From Streptomyces sp. I6 (lineage in GTDB: Bacteria > Actinomycetota > Actinomycetes > Streptomycetales > Streptomycetaceae): DNA of 64,000 bases. Under the pieces are notes generated by a model. It searched no databases, was not told the origin of the DNA, and saw only the letters and a list, made by a program, of their open reading frames with translations. Positions within the stretch are counted from its first letter, which is position 1, and the number at the start of each line of letters is the position of its first letter. Both the position numbers and the translations under genes were made by a program. Below, one piece after another: positions 36,222-47,255 of the stretch. The DNA lies in assembly GCA_003725745.1 (NCBI GenBank), contig RHDP01000001.1, positions 6,551,501 through 6,615,500 on the forward strand, read 5' to 3'.

Positions 36222-36631
36222 GCCAGGCTGCCGGTTCCCTGCCGTGCCGGACTGGTCAGCTCCCTGCCGAGCCGGTCGACCAGTTTGTGCATCCGGTACG
36301 TGACCGCTTCCATGTCCACGTTCTCCGTGGTGGACACCGCGAGGTAGGCGCCCTCTCCGGCGGCGACGAGGAACACGTAGCCGTGGGCGAACTCGATCAG
36401 CGTCTGCCGCCACGGGGTGTCGACGCGGTCGCAGAACTCGGCCGTGCTGCGGCTGATGGACTGGACGCCCGACAGCCCGGCCGCCAGCCGTTCCGCGTCG
36501 TCCCTGCCGATGTGCTCCGAGTGGGCCCGGAGCATGCCGTCCGCGGAGAGCAGGATCGCGTGCAGCGCCCCGGGCACCTTCAGGACCTCATCGAGCATCC
36601 AGCCCAACTCGTTGTTCGTGGGCTCGATCAT
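36218..36631 (-). CDS. cvnB: CvnB, roadblock/LC7 protein
   Basis: 137-aa roadblock/LC7 domain (LGWMLDEVLKVPGALHAILL, HGYVFLVAAGEGAYLAVST). Roadblock proteins bind and regulate small GTPases, here CvnD. Both ends overlap neighbouring genes by 4 bases, confirming the cvnA-B-C-D operon. Confidence 0.93.
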   Translation of the reverse strand: MIEPTNNELGWMLDEVLKVPGALHAILLSADGMLRAHSEHIGRDDAERLAAGLSGVQSISRSTAEFCDRVDTPWRQTLIEFAHGYVFLVAAGEGAYLAVSTTENVDMEAVTYRMHKLVDRLGRELTSPARQGTGSLA

Positions 36632-37976
36632 CCTCGGTTGTTCCCTTCGTCATCGTGGGCGGTGTGTTGGGCGTCTTCGCCCGCGGTGCCCCGGGCGGTG
36701 TCCGGGACGGGATCCTGGGCGGCGCGCCCGCTCAGGGTGCCGCGGGCGAACGCGCCGATTCTCCGCGCGGTCTCCTCGGCCGACCGGGTTCCGGCCTCGG
36801 CGGTGGGCACCGGCGCCGAGGGCGCGGCCGCCGGACCCTGCGCGGCACGGCGGCGGCGCTTCGGCAGTCCTCCCGCGGTCGTCGGCGCCGCGGCCCCCGC
36901 GGCCCCGCGGCCCCCGGGGCCGGTCCGGGGCGGGGAAGCCCCCGACGCGAGGGCCGCCTCGGCGGCGCCGTCCGGGGCGTCCTGGTGGGTGAGCAGCGCC
37001 CCGGGAGGAACACGACGGCCCGGACGCCCCCGTACGGGGACTGGGCGTCCACGGAGACGCCGAACCCGTAGCGGTGGGCGAGCACCCCGACCACGGCGAA
37101 CCCGAACTGAGGAGGATCGTCCAGCCGGGTGACGTCCACCGTGCGCCGGCCGGACAGCAGCAGTGCTGCCTTTTCCAGCGCCTGCCCGTCCATGCCGACG
37201 CCCGCGTCGTCGATCACGATGCAGGCACCGTTGTGAACCGACCGGATGCCCACCTCGACCTGGGTGCTGGGCTGCGAGTGGCGCGCGGCGTTGTCCAGCA
37301 GCTCCGCGACGGCCAGGACCACGGGCTCCACTGCCCGGCTCTCGACAGCGATGTCGACCTCGCCGTGGATCCGGATCCGCCGGTAGTCGCGGATCCGGGA
37401 AGTGGACCCGCGCACCACGTCGGTCAGCCCGGAAGCCGCCCGCTGCCGCCCCGGCCAGGATCCGCACAGTACGGCGATGGCCTGGGCCCGGCGCCCGAAC
37501 TGGGCGTTCGCATGGTCGATTTCCAGCAGATCCCGCAGCACGTCGGGGTGGTCATGGCGGTCCTGCATCTCCGAGATCGCCACCTGCTGCTCGCTGGCCA
37601 GGGCCTGGATGGAGCGCATCGAGGACTTCAGCGCCGCCTTCGCCGACCGGTCGGCCCGGGCCTGCGAGTTCTCCACGGCCTCCGCGAACCGCTCGAGCAC
37701 ACCGTCCAGGCACTTCGCGAAGTCCGTTTCCGCGAGTCGCGTGTCGAGGAGTCCGACGCCGGGCACGGGCTGGTGCGCCGATTCCTCCAGGGCAGGCAGC
37801 CGGACGGTGACCAGGTGGCGCAGTTCCTCCTCGCGGCTGAGCAGGCCCTCGGCGAGCTCCTCGTTGCGCTTCCGCTGTCGCGCGCTGATCCCGCGCTGGC
37901 GCGCCAGGAGCACGGTGACGGCCAGGAGGCCGACGCCCAGGCACCACACCACCGCCTCCGGTATCTGTTCAGTCAT
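36628..37976 (-). CDS. cvnA: CvnA, sensor-histidine-kinase-like ATPase (apparent -1 frameshift)
   Basis: About 449 aa when repaired. One N-terminal membrane helix (AVVWCLGVGLLAVTVLLA), a helical region, then an HATPase_c domain with N-box LAVAELLDNAARHS and G-box VIDDAGVGMDG. No clear phospho-acceptor His box is seen, as usual in CvnA. The coding frame leaves the ATPase after VVFLPG with an abnormal basic tail; the alternative frame gives ALLTHQDAPDG and a typical Pro/Arg linker ending HDDEGNNRG, whose stop overlaps cvnB. One C missing from the run 36999-37002 explains this (span 1349 bases). First gene of the conservon. Confidence 0.88.
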
Positions 37977-38243
37977 GAAGTCCTCAAGACGGGTCGAGCC
38001 TGCGGGAGCCGCCGACGTTAGCCCCGGCCCGCCGTGCCCACTACCTCTCACGCGCAGAGGTCTTGCCGTCGGGCGCAGAGGTTCCCGGTCCGGCAGGTCG
38101 GTTCACTCGGCACGTACGCGCGCGGTCACGACGGGTAGGCGACCCCGCTGATCTGCACTACGATGCCCGCGCGGACGGCCGCGGCAAAGCGACGGAGCGG
38201 CCTTCGCCAGGGACAGGGAACGCGTGGCGGCGGAGGGGCGCTC

Positions 38244-39206
38244 TTGCGTGGGGGTACGTACAGCGTGGTCACGCACTCGACGGCGCATGTCGAGCCGCGG
38301 GAGCGGGCCGATTTCTGGAGCGAGCAGGTCGACTCGCGGCACACCCGGCTGGACTTCAGGTACGCCCGCCGGGACGGCTTCCGCGGCGAACTGACCAGCC
38401 AGCGCAGTGACGACTACGAACTCATCGGCTGGCGCAGCGACCGGGTCGAGTACGTCCGGACGCCCGGGCTGGTGCGCCAGGACCCCGCACCGGACTACCG
38501 CTTCCTGTTCCCGCTCGAGGGTGAGCTGACGCTTCGTCAGGATGGTCAGGAGGCGCGGCTCGCCCCGGGGTTCGGAAGGCTGATCACGCTGGACGCCCCG
38601 TTCGAGCTGCTCCACGACTCGATGCTGAGCGGCGTCATCCTGTCGATCCCCGCCCGCGGGATCGACGGACCGCTCAACCGGAAGGCCCCCCTGGACGCCG
38701 CACTGGACCTGACCACGGGGCTGGGGCGGGTTCTGCACGGCATGCTGCTCAGCCTGCACGCCGAGCGCATGCGCCTGGACGCCGCGCAGTTCAACGCGGT
38801 CGCCGACCGCGTGGTCGAGCTGCTGTGCATGGTCGCCGCCGGTGACGACCGCCCGCACGCTCCGGACCATCTGGCACAGGTCGAGGCGGCCATCCGCCGC
38901 TACGCGCGCGACCATGCGGCCGAGCCGGATCTCACCGGTGCGTCCATGGCGCACGCGCTCGGCTGGTCGCTCCGCCAGGTCCAGCTCGCCCTCCAGCGGG
39001 CCGGGACCACACCGCGCGAGCTGATCCGGGAGGAACGGCTGCGTGTGGTCCGCGACCGCCTCCAGCGCCCCGAGTACACGCACATGACGATCAGTGAGCT
39101 GGCCTGCGCCCTCGGCTTCTCCTCGGCGAGTGCCCTGAGTACGGCCTTCCGCCGGCGCTTCGGGACCAGTCCCCGGGAGCTGCGCCGCAGGTACCAGCAG
39201 GCCTGA
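38244..39206 (+). CDS. AraC family regulator
   Basis: 320 aa. An AraC-ligand-binding-like N-terminal half (HVEPRERADFWSEQVDSRHT, EYVRTPGLVRQDPAP) and a C-terminal double helix-turn-helix (DLTGASMAHALGWSLRQVQL and MTISELACALGFSSASALST, then FRRRFGTSPRELRRRY). TTG at 38244 is favoured by the GGAGGGG ribosome site five bases upstream; GTG at 38265 is an alternative start. Divergent from cvnA with 267 bases between; it could regulate the conservon or the haloalkane dehalogenase downstream, but no operator was identified. Confidence 0.85.
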   Translation: MRGGTYSVVTHSTAHVEPRERADFWSEQVDSRHTRLDFRYARRDGFRGELTSQRSDDYELIGWRSDRVEYVRTPGLVRQDPAPDYRFLFPLEGELTLRQDGQEARLAPGFGRLITLDAPFELLHDSMLSGVILSIPARGIDGPLNRKAPLDAALDLTTGLGRVLHGMLLSLHAERMRLDAAQFNAVADRVVELLCMVAAGDDRPHAPDHLAQVEAAIRRYARDHAAEPDLTGASMAHALGWSLRQVQLALQRAGTTPRELIREERLRVVRDRLQRPEYTHMTISELACALGFSSASALSTAFRRRFGTSPRELRRRYQQA

Positions 39207-39533
39207 CGGCACGCCTTGGGCTCATACCGGATGTTTCGCCCCCGGCCCGGGTCCACGGCGGCAGCCCTCCGGCCGGGTGACTTCGCGGTACCCGGGCGGC
39301 GAGGTAGAACGGGTTCCATATCTGTGGAAGGGTGGGGGACCGCGACACCTGCCGGAGTGACCGCCGCGGCGGTCCGCGGCCCGCGCCGGACCACGGCCCC
39401 CGATCGGCAGGGGGCGGGTCCGGACCCCGTCCCCCGTGGGGAACCGGCGGCGGGCCGGTGTCCGTGCAGGAGTCGGCTGGCAACCGTGTGGCGCGTAGCC
39501 GCGGTACTCGCTTCGGAGGAGACGGACAGTCCC
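39207..39533. other. spacer between araC-type gene and dehalogenase gene
   Basis: 327 bases with no supported gene. CCATATCTGTGG near 39315-39326 is a less GC-rich stretch where a promoter could lie. GGAGGA about 13 bases before ATG 39534 is the likely ribosome site. Confidence 0.35.
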
Positions 39534-40468
39534 ATGCAGATCCTGCGCACACCCGACGAGCGTTTCCAGAAACTCCCCGACTACCCTTTCGAGCCGTCCT
39601 ACGTGGATGTGGCGGCGGGTGACGGGAGCGACGGCACGCTGCGGGCGCACTACGTGGACGAGGGCGACGGCAGTTCCGGGGAGACCGTGCTGCTGATGCA
39701 CGGCGAGCCGTCGTGGTCCTACCTCTACCGCCGTATGATCCCCGTGCTCAGCGGGGCAGGCCACCGTTGCGTCGCCCCCGACCTCATCGGCTTCGGCCGC
39801 TCCGACAAGCCGGCGGCCCGCTCGGACTACACCTACCAGCGCCACGTGGACTGGATGCGGGAGGCCCTGTTCGACCGGCTCGACCTGCGCCGGGTCACCC
39901 TCGTCTGCCAGGACTGGGGAGGGCTCATCGGCCTGCGTCTCGTGGCGGAACACCCCGACCGCTTCGCCCGGGTCGTCGTGGCCAACACCTTCCTGCCGAC
40001 GGGGGACGGCGAGCCGGCGAAGGCGTTCCTGGAGTGGCGGGAGTTCAGCCAGACCGCCCCCGACCTGCGCGTGGCGGACATCGTCGACCTCGGTTGCCGC
40101 AGCGATCTGTCCGGGGAGGTGAAAGCGGCATACGACGCGCCGTTCCCCGACGACTCGTTCAAGGCGGGTGCCCGCCAGTTCCCGATGCTCGTTCCCGTTT
40201 CCCCCGACGACCCGGCCGCGGGCCCGAACCGCGACGCCTGGCAGGTGCTGGAGCGTTTCGACAAGCCGTTCCTCTGCGCGTTCAGCGACGAGGACCCGAT
40301 CACCCGGGGGCTCGACCGGGTCTTCCTCGAACGCGTCCCCGGTGCACGGGGCAGGACCACGTCACCGTCACCGGCGGCGGGCACTTCCTCCAGGAGGACC
40401 GGGGTCCTGAACTGGCGGCGGCGGTGAACCGCTTCATCGCCTCCGGGACCGGCCCGGACGGCGGCTGA
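39534..40468 (+). CDS. dhlA-like: haloalkane dehalogenase, HLD-I type (apparent -1 frameshift)
   Basis: Alpha/beta-hydrolase that cleaves carbon-halogen bonds. Landmarks: HGEPSWSYLYRRMIP (oxyanion region, HGEP as in DhlA), nucleophile CQDWGGLIGLRL, and in the second frame the catalytic His in TVTGGGHFLQEDRG. The frame breaks after VPGARG; one G missing from the run 40348-40351 restores QDHVTVTGGGHF and an end at 40468 (span 935; 311 aa repaired). Preceded by PDERFQKLPDYPFEPSY, the usual N-terminus. Natural substrate unclear; the same fold can be an epoxide hydrolase, but the QDW nucleophile motif and HGEP favour a dehalogenase. Confidence 0.83.
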
Positions 40469-40557
40469 GGCGGCGCGGCGGACCGCCGCCCGGCAGGGCT
40501 TGGGCCACCGGTGACGGGTGGGCGGGAGGCCGTGAACACGGCGGGCCCGTGCCGTGT

Positions 40558-40612
40558 CCCCTGCCGTCTCCGGGGCCTGGCCCGAGAAGGGGGACCCCGC
40601 AGACGGCAGGGG
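40558..40612. terminator. bidirectional hairpin between dehalogenase and nuoN
   Basis: Perfect 12-bp outer stem (40558-40569 with 40601-40612) with an inner 5-bp stem (40571-40575 with 40595-40599). It lies in the 198-base gap between two convergent genes, so it can terminate both. Confidence 0.75.
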
Positions 40613-40666
40613 CGGCGTCCGCCGCCGCTGCGGGTGGCGGGCGCGGCGCCCCGGATGCGGGAGGGA

Positions 40667-42081
40667 TCAGCCGGCGAGGGCTCCGGTCATGAGGCCGAGC
40701 ACCGGGCCCCCGGCGACCCCCAGGACCACCGAGGCGGCGGCGGTCGCGCAGGCCAGCACGGCGGGCGGCCGCAGCGCCCGGTGGGCCGGGGATGCCTCAC
40801 CGCCCGATACGGCGGGCCGGATCCAGCGCAGGTAGTAGAAGAGAGACGCCACCGTATTGACGGCGGCGACCACGGCCAGCCAGGCCAGTCCGCCGTCGAC
40901 CGCCGCCGTGAACACCTCGAGTTTTCCGAGGAACACGGCCGTGGGCGGAGTGCCGAGGAGACCGAGCAGGCAGACGATCAGACTGAGCGTCAGCGCCGGG
41001 TGCCGCCGCAGGAGGCCGCGGTAGTCCTCCAGGTTCCGGGCCTGGGGGAGCGAGCACACCACGGCGAAGGCGCCCAGGTTGGTCAGGGCGTAGGCGGCCA
41101 GATAGTAGAGCAGTGCGGGCTGGGCCTGTGCACTGGCGCCCGCTGCGGCGACGGGCATGAGCAGATAGCCGACCTGACTGATGGTGGAGTACGCCAGCAG
41201 CCGTTTGACGTCGGTCTGGAAGAAGGCGCCGAAGTTCCCCAGCGTCATCGACAGGGCGGCGAGTACGGCCACGAGTTCCGGCCAGGGCACCTCGGTCCCG
41301 GCGAGGGGTGCGGCGAGCAGGCGGTAGAGGGCGGCCAGTGCGCCGATCTTGGGCAGGGTCGTGAGCAGCGCGGCGGCGGGCGGCGAGCTGCCCTGGACGG
41401 CGTCGGGCACCCAGAAGTGGCTGGGCACCGCACCGGCCTTGAAGAGGAGCCCGGCGAACACGCCGACCAGCCCGGTGCCGACGAGGGCGGCCGGCGCCCC
41501 GGGCAGGGCGCCGCCGAGCTGGGAGTACGCGGTGCCCCGGCCCGCCGCGAACACCACGGTGATACCGGTGAGGAAGAGGACGCCGAGCAGGGCTCCGGTC
41601 ACGAAGTACTTCAGCGCCGCCTCGGTACCGGGCCCGTCCTTGAGGAAACCGGCCAGCGCGTAGGAGGGGACGCTCGCCAGCAGATAGGCGGCGGCGACGA
41701 GGAGGAGGTCATGGGAGCCGGCGAGCATCAGCGCACCCAGGGCCGAGAGCTGGACGAGGACGTGGAACTCGCTCTCGCGGGCCTGCCCCCGCAAGGGCGT
41801 GGTGCTCAGGGCCAGTACGACGAGTGTTCCGCCGAGGACGACGATCCGGACGGTCGAGGTCACCGGATCGACGGCGAAGGCCCCGCCGAAGGCCGTCACG
41901 GGAGCGCCCGCGGCGGCCACCCCGGCCGCCGCGATGCCGGCCGTGCAGGCGGTGGCACCCAGGGCGGCGACAAGCCGCTGGCGGCGGCGCGGGAGCCAGG
42001 CCCCGAGAAGCAGCCCGAGCACGGCGGAGCCGCCGAGGAAGACCTCGGGCAGGAGGAAGAGCGGGTTCTCGTTCATCTCGG

Positions 42082-42085
<4 letters not shown>
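40667..42085 (-). CDS. nuoN2: NADH-quinone oxidoreductase subunit N (second copy)
   Basis: 472-aa antiporter-like membrane subunit of complex I with about 14 hydrophobic helices. Conserved region GSSPPAAALLTTLPKIGALAALYRL and the discontinuous-helix regions (FKAGAVPSHFWVPDAVQG) carry the usual Lys and Glu/His. Last gene of the nuo operon; ATG overlaps the NuoM stop. A hairpin follows. Confidence 0.93.
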
Positions 42086-43592
<1,507 letters not shown>

Positions 43593-43596
<4 letters not shown>

Positions 43597-45452
43597 CTCA
43601 CGAGGACGATTACGACGGCGAGAACGGTGAAGGCGGCGACGGCCTGGGCGAGGTACTGGTGCAGTTGCCCGGTCTGAGGACGGCGCGCGAGCCGCCCCAG
43701 GGCCCGGCTCGCCGCGGCCGTACCCCGCACGAGCCCGTCCACCGCCGTCTCCACGCGGCGGTCGGCCAGGTCGGCGAGCCGGAGTGTGCCGCGAGCGAGC
43801 CCGTCGACGCCGCGGTCGAGGACCCGGTCGTCGAAGGCGGCCAGTCCCTCGGCCAGGCGCTGGACGGGGCGCACCAGGACGGACCGGGACGCGGCCTCCA
43901 GCCCGAGCCAGCCGGCGGCCCATCGGGCGACCGGCCGGGCCACCGGGCCGGGGCGCTCACCCCGTGCCCAGACCCCGGCGGCGACGGTCAGCGCCAGCAG
44001 GCCGCTGACGGCGAACTCCCACGGAACGGGCTGCGGTTCGCCGATCGCGCCCAGTGTCCGTGCGACGGCCTCCCGCACCGGAGGCAGCACCAAGGCGGTC
44101 AGCGCCACCGCGGCGACGGACAGCACGGCGAACGGCACGCCCTCGGCTGCGGACACGCGCTTCGGGGCGGGCGTGCCGGGGGCGGGGCCCGGCGGGGCGG
44201 CGGGCTGCCAGACGTACCAGAGCGCCCTGGCGCTGTACACCGCGGACACCGCCGCAGCCGCGAGACCGGCCGCGTACAGCGCGGGAGAGTGGGCGAGGGC
44301 TCCGGCCAGCAGGACGTCCTTGGCCGCCCACAGCGACAGCGGCGGTACGCCGGCCAGGCTCAGCGCGGCGACGCTGAACGCCGCCCCGGCCACCGGCGCC
44401 GCGCGGGCGGCTCCGCGCAGCCGCGGCAGCTCCTTGGTGCCGAGCAGGGTGAGCCAGAAGCCGGTGACGAGGAAGGCCAGGCTCTTCGCCGCGGCGTGGG
44501 CGATGAGCTGCAGGGTGCCGCCGACGGCCGCCCCGGCACCGGCCGCGAGCACCATGAACCCGATCTGGGCGCAGCTCGAGGCGGCGAGCAGCTGCTTGAG
44601 GTCGCTCTGCGCCACGGCGACGAGTCCGAGCGCGAACGCGGTGGTCACACCGATCCAGGCGGTGGCGTCGCCGCCCCAGCCCGACGCGGTCAGCAGCGGC
44701 CCCATTCTGATCAGCAGGTACGCCCCGGCGACGACCATCGTCGCCGAGTGCAGGAGAGCCGACACGGGGCTGGGGCCCTGCATCGCCCTCGACAGCCAGA
44801 AACTGAACGGCAGCTGTGCCGACTTGCCCAGCGCGGCGGCGATCACCCCCGCCGCCACCAGGTGCAGCCAGGGCCGCGCGACCTGGTCCAGGTCGGCCAG
44901 GACCAGGCTGCCGCCCCCGGCCAGCGCGGCGCCGGCGGCGAGGTAGAGCCCGAGGTCCGCGGTCCGCGTGGTGAGGAACGCGACTCCGGCCGCCTCACCC
45001 CGCACCGGGTCGTGCCACCAGTAGCCGATCAGCGCCCACGAGGTGGCGCCCATGACCTCCCAGCCCATCAGCAGGGAGGGCAGGGTCGTCGCGGTGACGG
45101 TGACCAGCATCGCCCCGACGAACAGCAGCATCAGGCCGAAGAACCTCGCCCGTGCCTGGTCCGGCCCGACGTCCGCCGTGCCGAAGAGGAGGACGAGTGC
45201 GGCGACGGCGGTGACGGTCACCACCGTCAGGCCCGACAGGCCGTCCACCGCGAGACCGAACGCCGCTCCCCGGAACAGCGGGGCGCTGACCCGCGGCTGG
45301 GCGAAGGCCGCCGCCACGGCGAGGACGATCCCGGCGGCGGCGACGGCGACCGCGGCGGCGGGGGCGACGCGGTCGGCCCGCCGACCCACGAGGCACAGCA
45401 GCACGCCGCTCAGCAGCGGCAGGGCGACCAGTGCCCACAGCGATGCGCTCAC
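43593..45452 (-). CDS. nuoL2: NADH-quinone oxidoreductase subunit L (second copy)
   Basis: 619 aa. Antiporter-like subunit with a lateral helix region at the C-terminus. Conserved regions: LMGWEVMGATSWALIGYWW, KSAQLPFSFWLSRAMQGPSPVSALLHSATM, and HAAAKSLAFLVTGFWL. Long amphipathic C-terminal helix (VDGLARGTLRLADLADRR). Start overlaps the NuoK stop. Confidence 0.94.
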
Positions 45453-45754
45453 GCTCTCAAGTCCCCCGCATCGTCGGTCATATCGACCTCCCGGGCCCGG
45501 AACAGGGCGGTGACCACCGCGAATCCGATCGCCATCTCCACCGCCATCACGGTGATGGCGACGACGACCAGCACCTGCCCGTCGGCGGAGGCGGGGGCGA
45601 TGTAGTGCCAGACGGCCGCGGCGCCAAGGATGACGCCGCCGAGCATGAGTTCCAGACCCATCATCAGCATCACCACGGACTGCTGGGTGAGCGCCCCGAA
45701 CAGCCCCAACCCGAACAGCGCCGCGGCGACCAGCAGGAACAGGTGCAGGGTCAC
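45449..45754 (-). CDS. nuoK2: NADH-quinone oxidoreductase subunit K (second copy)
   Basis: 101 aa, three hydrophobic helices, with conserved Glu residues in MMGLELMLGGVILG and VMAVEMAIGFAVV. GTG at 45754 overlaps the NuoJ stop (GTGA). Confidence 0.93.
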   Translation of the reverse strand: MTLHLFLLVAAALFGLGLFGALTQQSVVMLMMGLELMLGGVILGAAAVWHYIAPASADGQVLVVVAITVMAVEMAIGFAVVTALFRAREVDMTDDAGDLRA

Positions 45755-46314
45755 CGGCCCACCCCTCCCGGTACCGGGTCGTCGGCGCGGCGTGCCCGCA
45801 GATCGTCCCCCAGCCGGTCGTAGCGTCCCCGGTGGGTGGCCAGCAGCACCGTGGCGACGATGGTGGAGAACAGGGCGAAACCCAGGGTCATCATCGTCAG
45901 CATCTGCGGGCCCATCAGGGACTCGCCCAGTGCCTTGGTCGGGTCGTCGTCCGCCGTCCCCGCCCGCCGCGGCCACGGCGCCAGGACGATGCCCAGGGCC
46001 ATGAGCAGGAAGACGCCCACGCAGACGACCGCCGCGCCCTTCTTGTTGTGCATCATGGACATCGGCATGAGCCCTGCCGGGTTCATCATGTACATCACCA
46101 TGAAGACGGCCATGACGGCCATCTCGATGGTCATCATCAGCACGATGACCACGCCGAGGTAGTCGAGTCCGAGCAGGATGAGCAGGCCGCCGACGCAGAG
46201 CAGCGACAGCAGCAGCGCATACGTCGCCCGCGCCATGGAGGCGAAGCGGAACACCATGACCCCGCTGCCCACCGCGACGGCCGAGAGGACCCAGAAGACC
46301 GTGTTGCCCAGCAT
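45751..46314 (-). CDS. nuoJ2: NADH-quinone oxidoreductase subunit J (second copy)
   Basis: 187 aa, five hydrophobic helices including LLILLGLDYLGVVIVLMMTIEMAVM. Met-rich loop (MVMYMMNPAGLMPMSMMHN) in the middle, unlike the canonical NuoJ. ATG at 46314, ten bases after the NuoH stop; stop overlaps nuoK. Confidence 0.88.
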   Translation of the reverse strand: MLGNTVFWVLSAVAVGSGVMVFRFASMARATYALLLSLLCVGGLLILLGLDYLGVVIVLMMTIEMAVMAVFMVMYMMNPAGLMPMSMMHNKKGAAVVCVGVFLLMALGIVLAPWPRRAGTADDDPTKALGESLMGPQMLTMMTLGFALFSTIVATVLLATHRGRYDRLGDDLRARRADDPVPGGVGR

Positions 46315-46322
46315 GCCGCTCC

Positions 46323-47255
46323 CTAGCGATTCAGTACCACGACGGCGACGAACAGCGCCTGCAGCAGCGTCAGCGGCACCAGCACCATCCAGCCGAACTC
46401 CATGTAGCGCTCGGCCCGCAGCACCGGCAGCATCCGCCGCGCCACGACGAGCGCCGCGAGGACGGCAGCGGTCTTCAGCAGCGTCCACGCCCAGCCCGGC
46501 AGCAGAGGTCCCTGCCCGCCGCCGAGGAACAGGGGCACGCTGAACGCCGCGGTGGCCGTGAGCAGCAGCCACCGGCCGCCGAGCAGAAGGAGACGGTCCA
46601 CGCCGCTGTACTCCGCGACGGCGCCGCCCGCCACGTCCCAGCCCAGCGGATAGCCGAAGGGGCCCCAGAAGGACATGGCCGCCGCGCTCAGCAGATAGAC
46701 GGCGAACGCGGCCGGCATCCACACCGCGAACCACAGCCCCTGCTGGGCACCGACCACGTCCGACACCCGAAGGGACTCCGCACCCAGGCCCGCGGTGGTC
46801 AGCGCGAACATGTGCGGCAACTCGTACGCGAGCCCCTGCGCGAGGAAGCGGTAGCCGCCGATCAGCGACAGCACCGAGTTCGGCCCCCAGCCCGCGAGCC
46901 AGACCGCTGCCCAGGCCAGTACCTCCATCGCGTTGAACCACACGATCCCGACCACGGGATCGGTCACCGAGACGAACCCCCACGGCACCACCGCAGCGGC
47001 GAGGACCGCGGCCACCGGCACCAGGCCGAGACCGATGCGCCCGAGCACCGCGTCGGCCGAGGGCGTGGTCCGCCGCTGCTGCGCGAGCAGCCGCAGCCCC
47101 TCCCGCAGCGGCGCCGACGCCGCACCGAGCACACCGGAGCCGGGCCGCCCGGCGCCCCCGCCCACCACCGCGTCGAAGCCGGCGGCTGCGACGGCCCCGA
47201 GGCACAGGGCCACCGGCAGGACCAGGACCGCCCACAGCGGCGCCGCCTCAGCCAT
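46323..47255 (-). CDS. nuoH2: NADH-quinone oxidoreductase subunit H (second copy)
   Basis: 310 aa; the heel subunit that forms the quinone chamber, with eight hydrophobic helices. Segments EGLRLLAQQRRTTPSADAVL, GGYRFLAQGLAYELPHMFAL and EYSGVDRLLLLGGRWLLL fit the family, though the usual E-rich loop is reduced. ATG at 47255 overlaps the upstream gene by 8 bases. Confidence 0.88.
   Translation of the reverse strand: MAEAAPLWAVLVLPVALCLGAVAAAGFDAVVGGGAGRPGSGVLGAASAPLREGLRLLAQQRRTTPSADAVLGRIGLGLVPVAAVLAAAVVPWGFVSVTDPVVGIVWFNAMEVLAWAAVWLAGWGPNSVLSLIGGYRFLAQGLAYELPHMFALTTAGLGAESLRVSDVVGAQQGLWFAVWMPAAFAVYLLSAAAMSFWGPFGYPLGWDVAGGAVAEYSGVDRLLLLGGRWLLLTATAAFSVPLFLGGGQGPLLPGWAWTLLKTAAVLAALVVARRMLPVLRAERYMEFGWMVLVPLTLLQALFVAVVVLNR

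Noticed and set aside
2864-40351. Programmed ribosomal frameshifting in the split genes
   Set aside because: No slippery heptamers or downstream structures in common; all losses fit missing bases in G/C runs.
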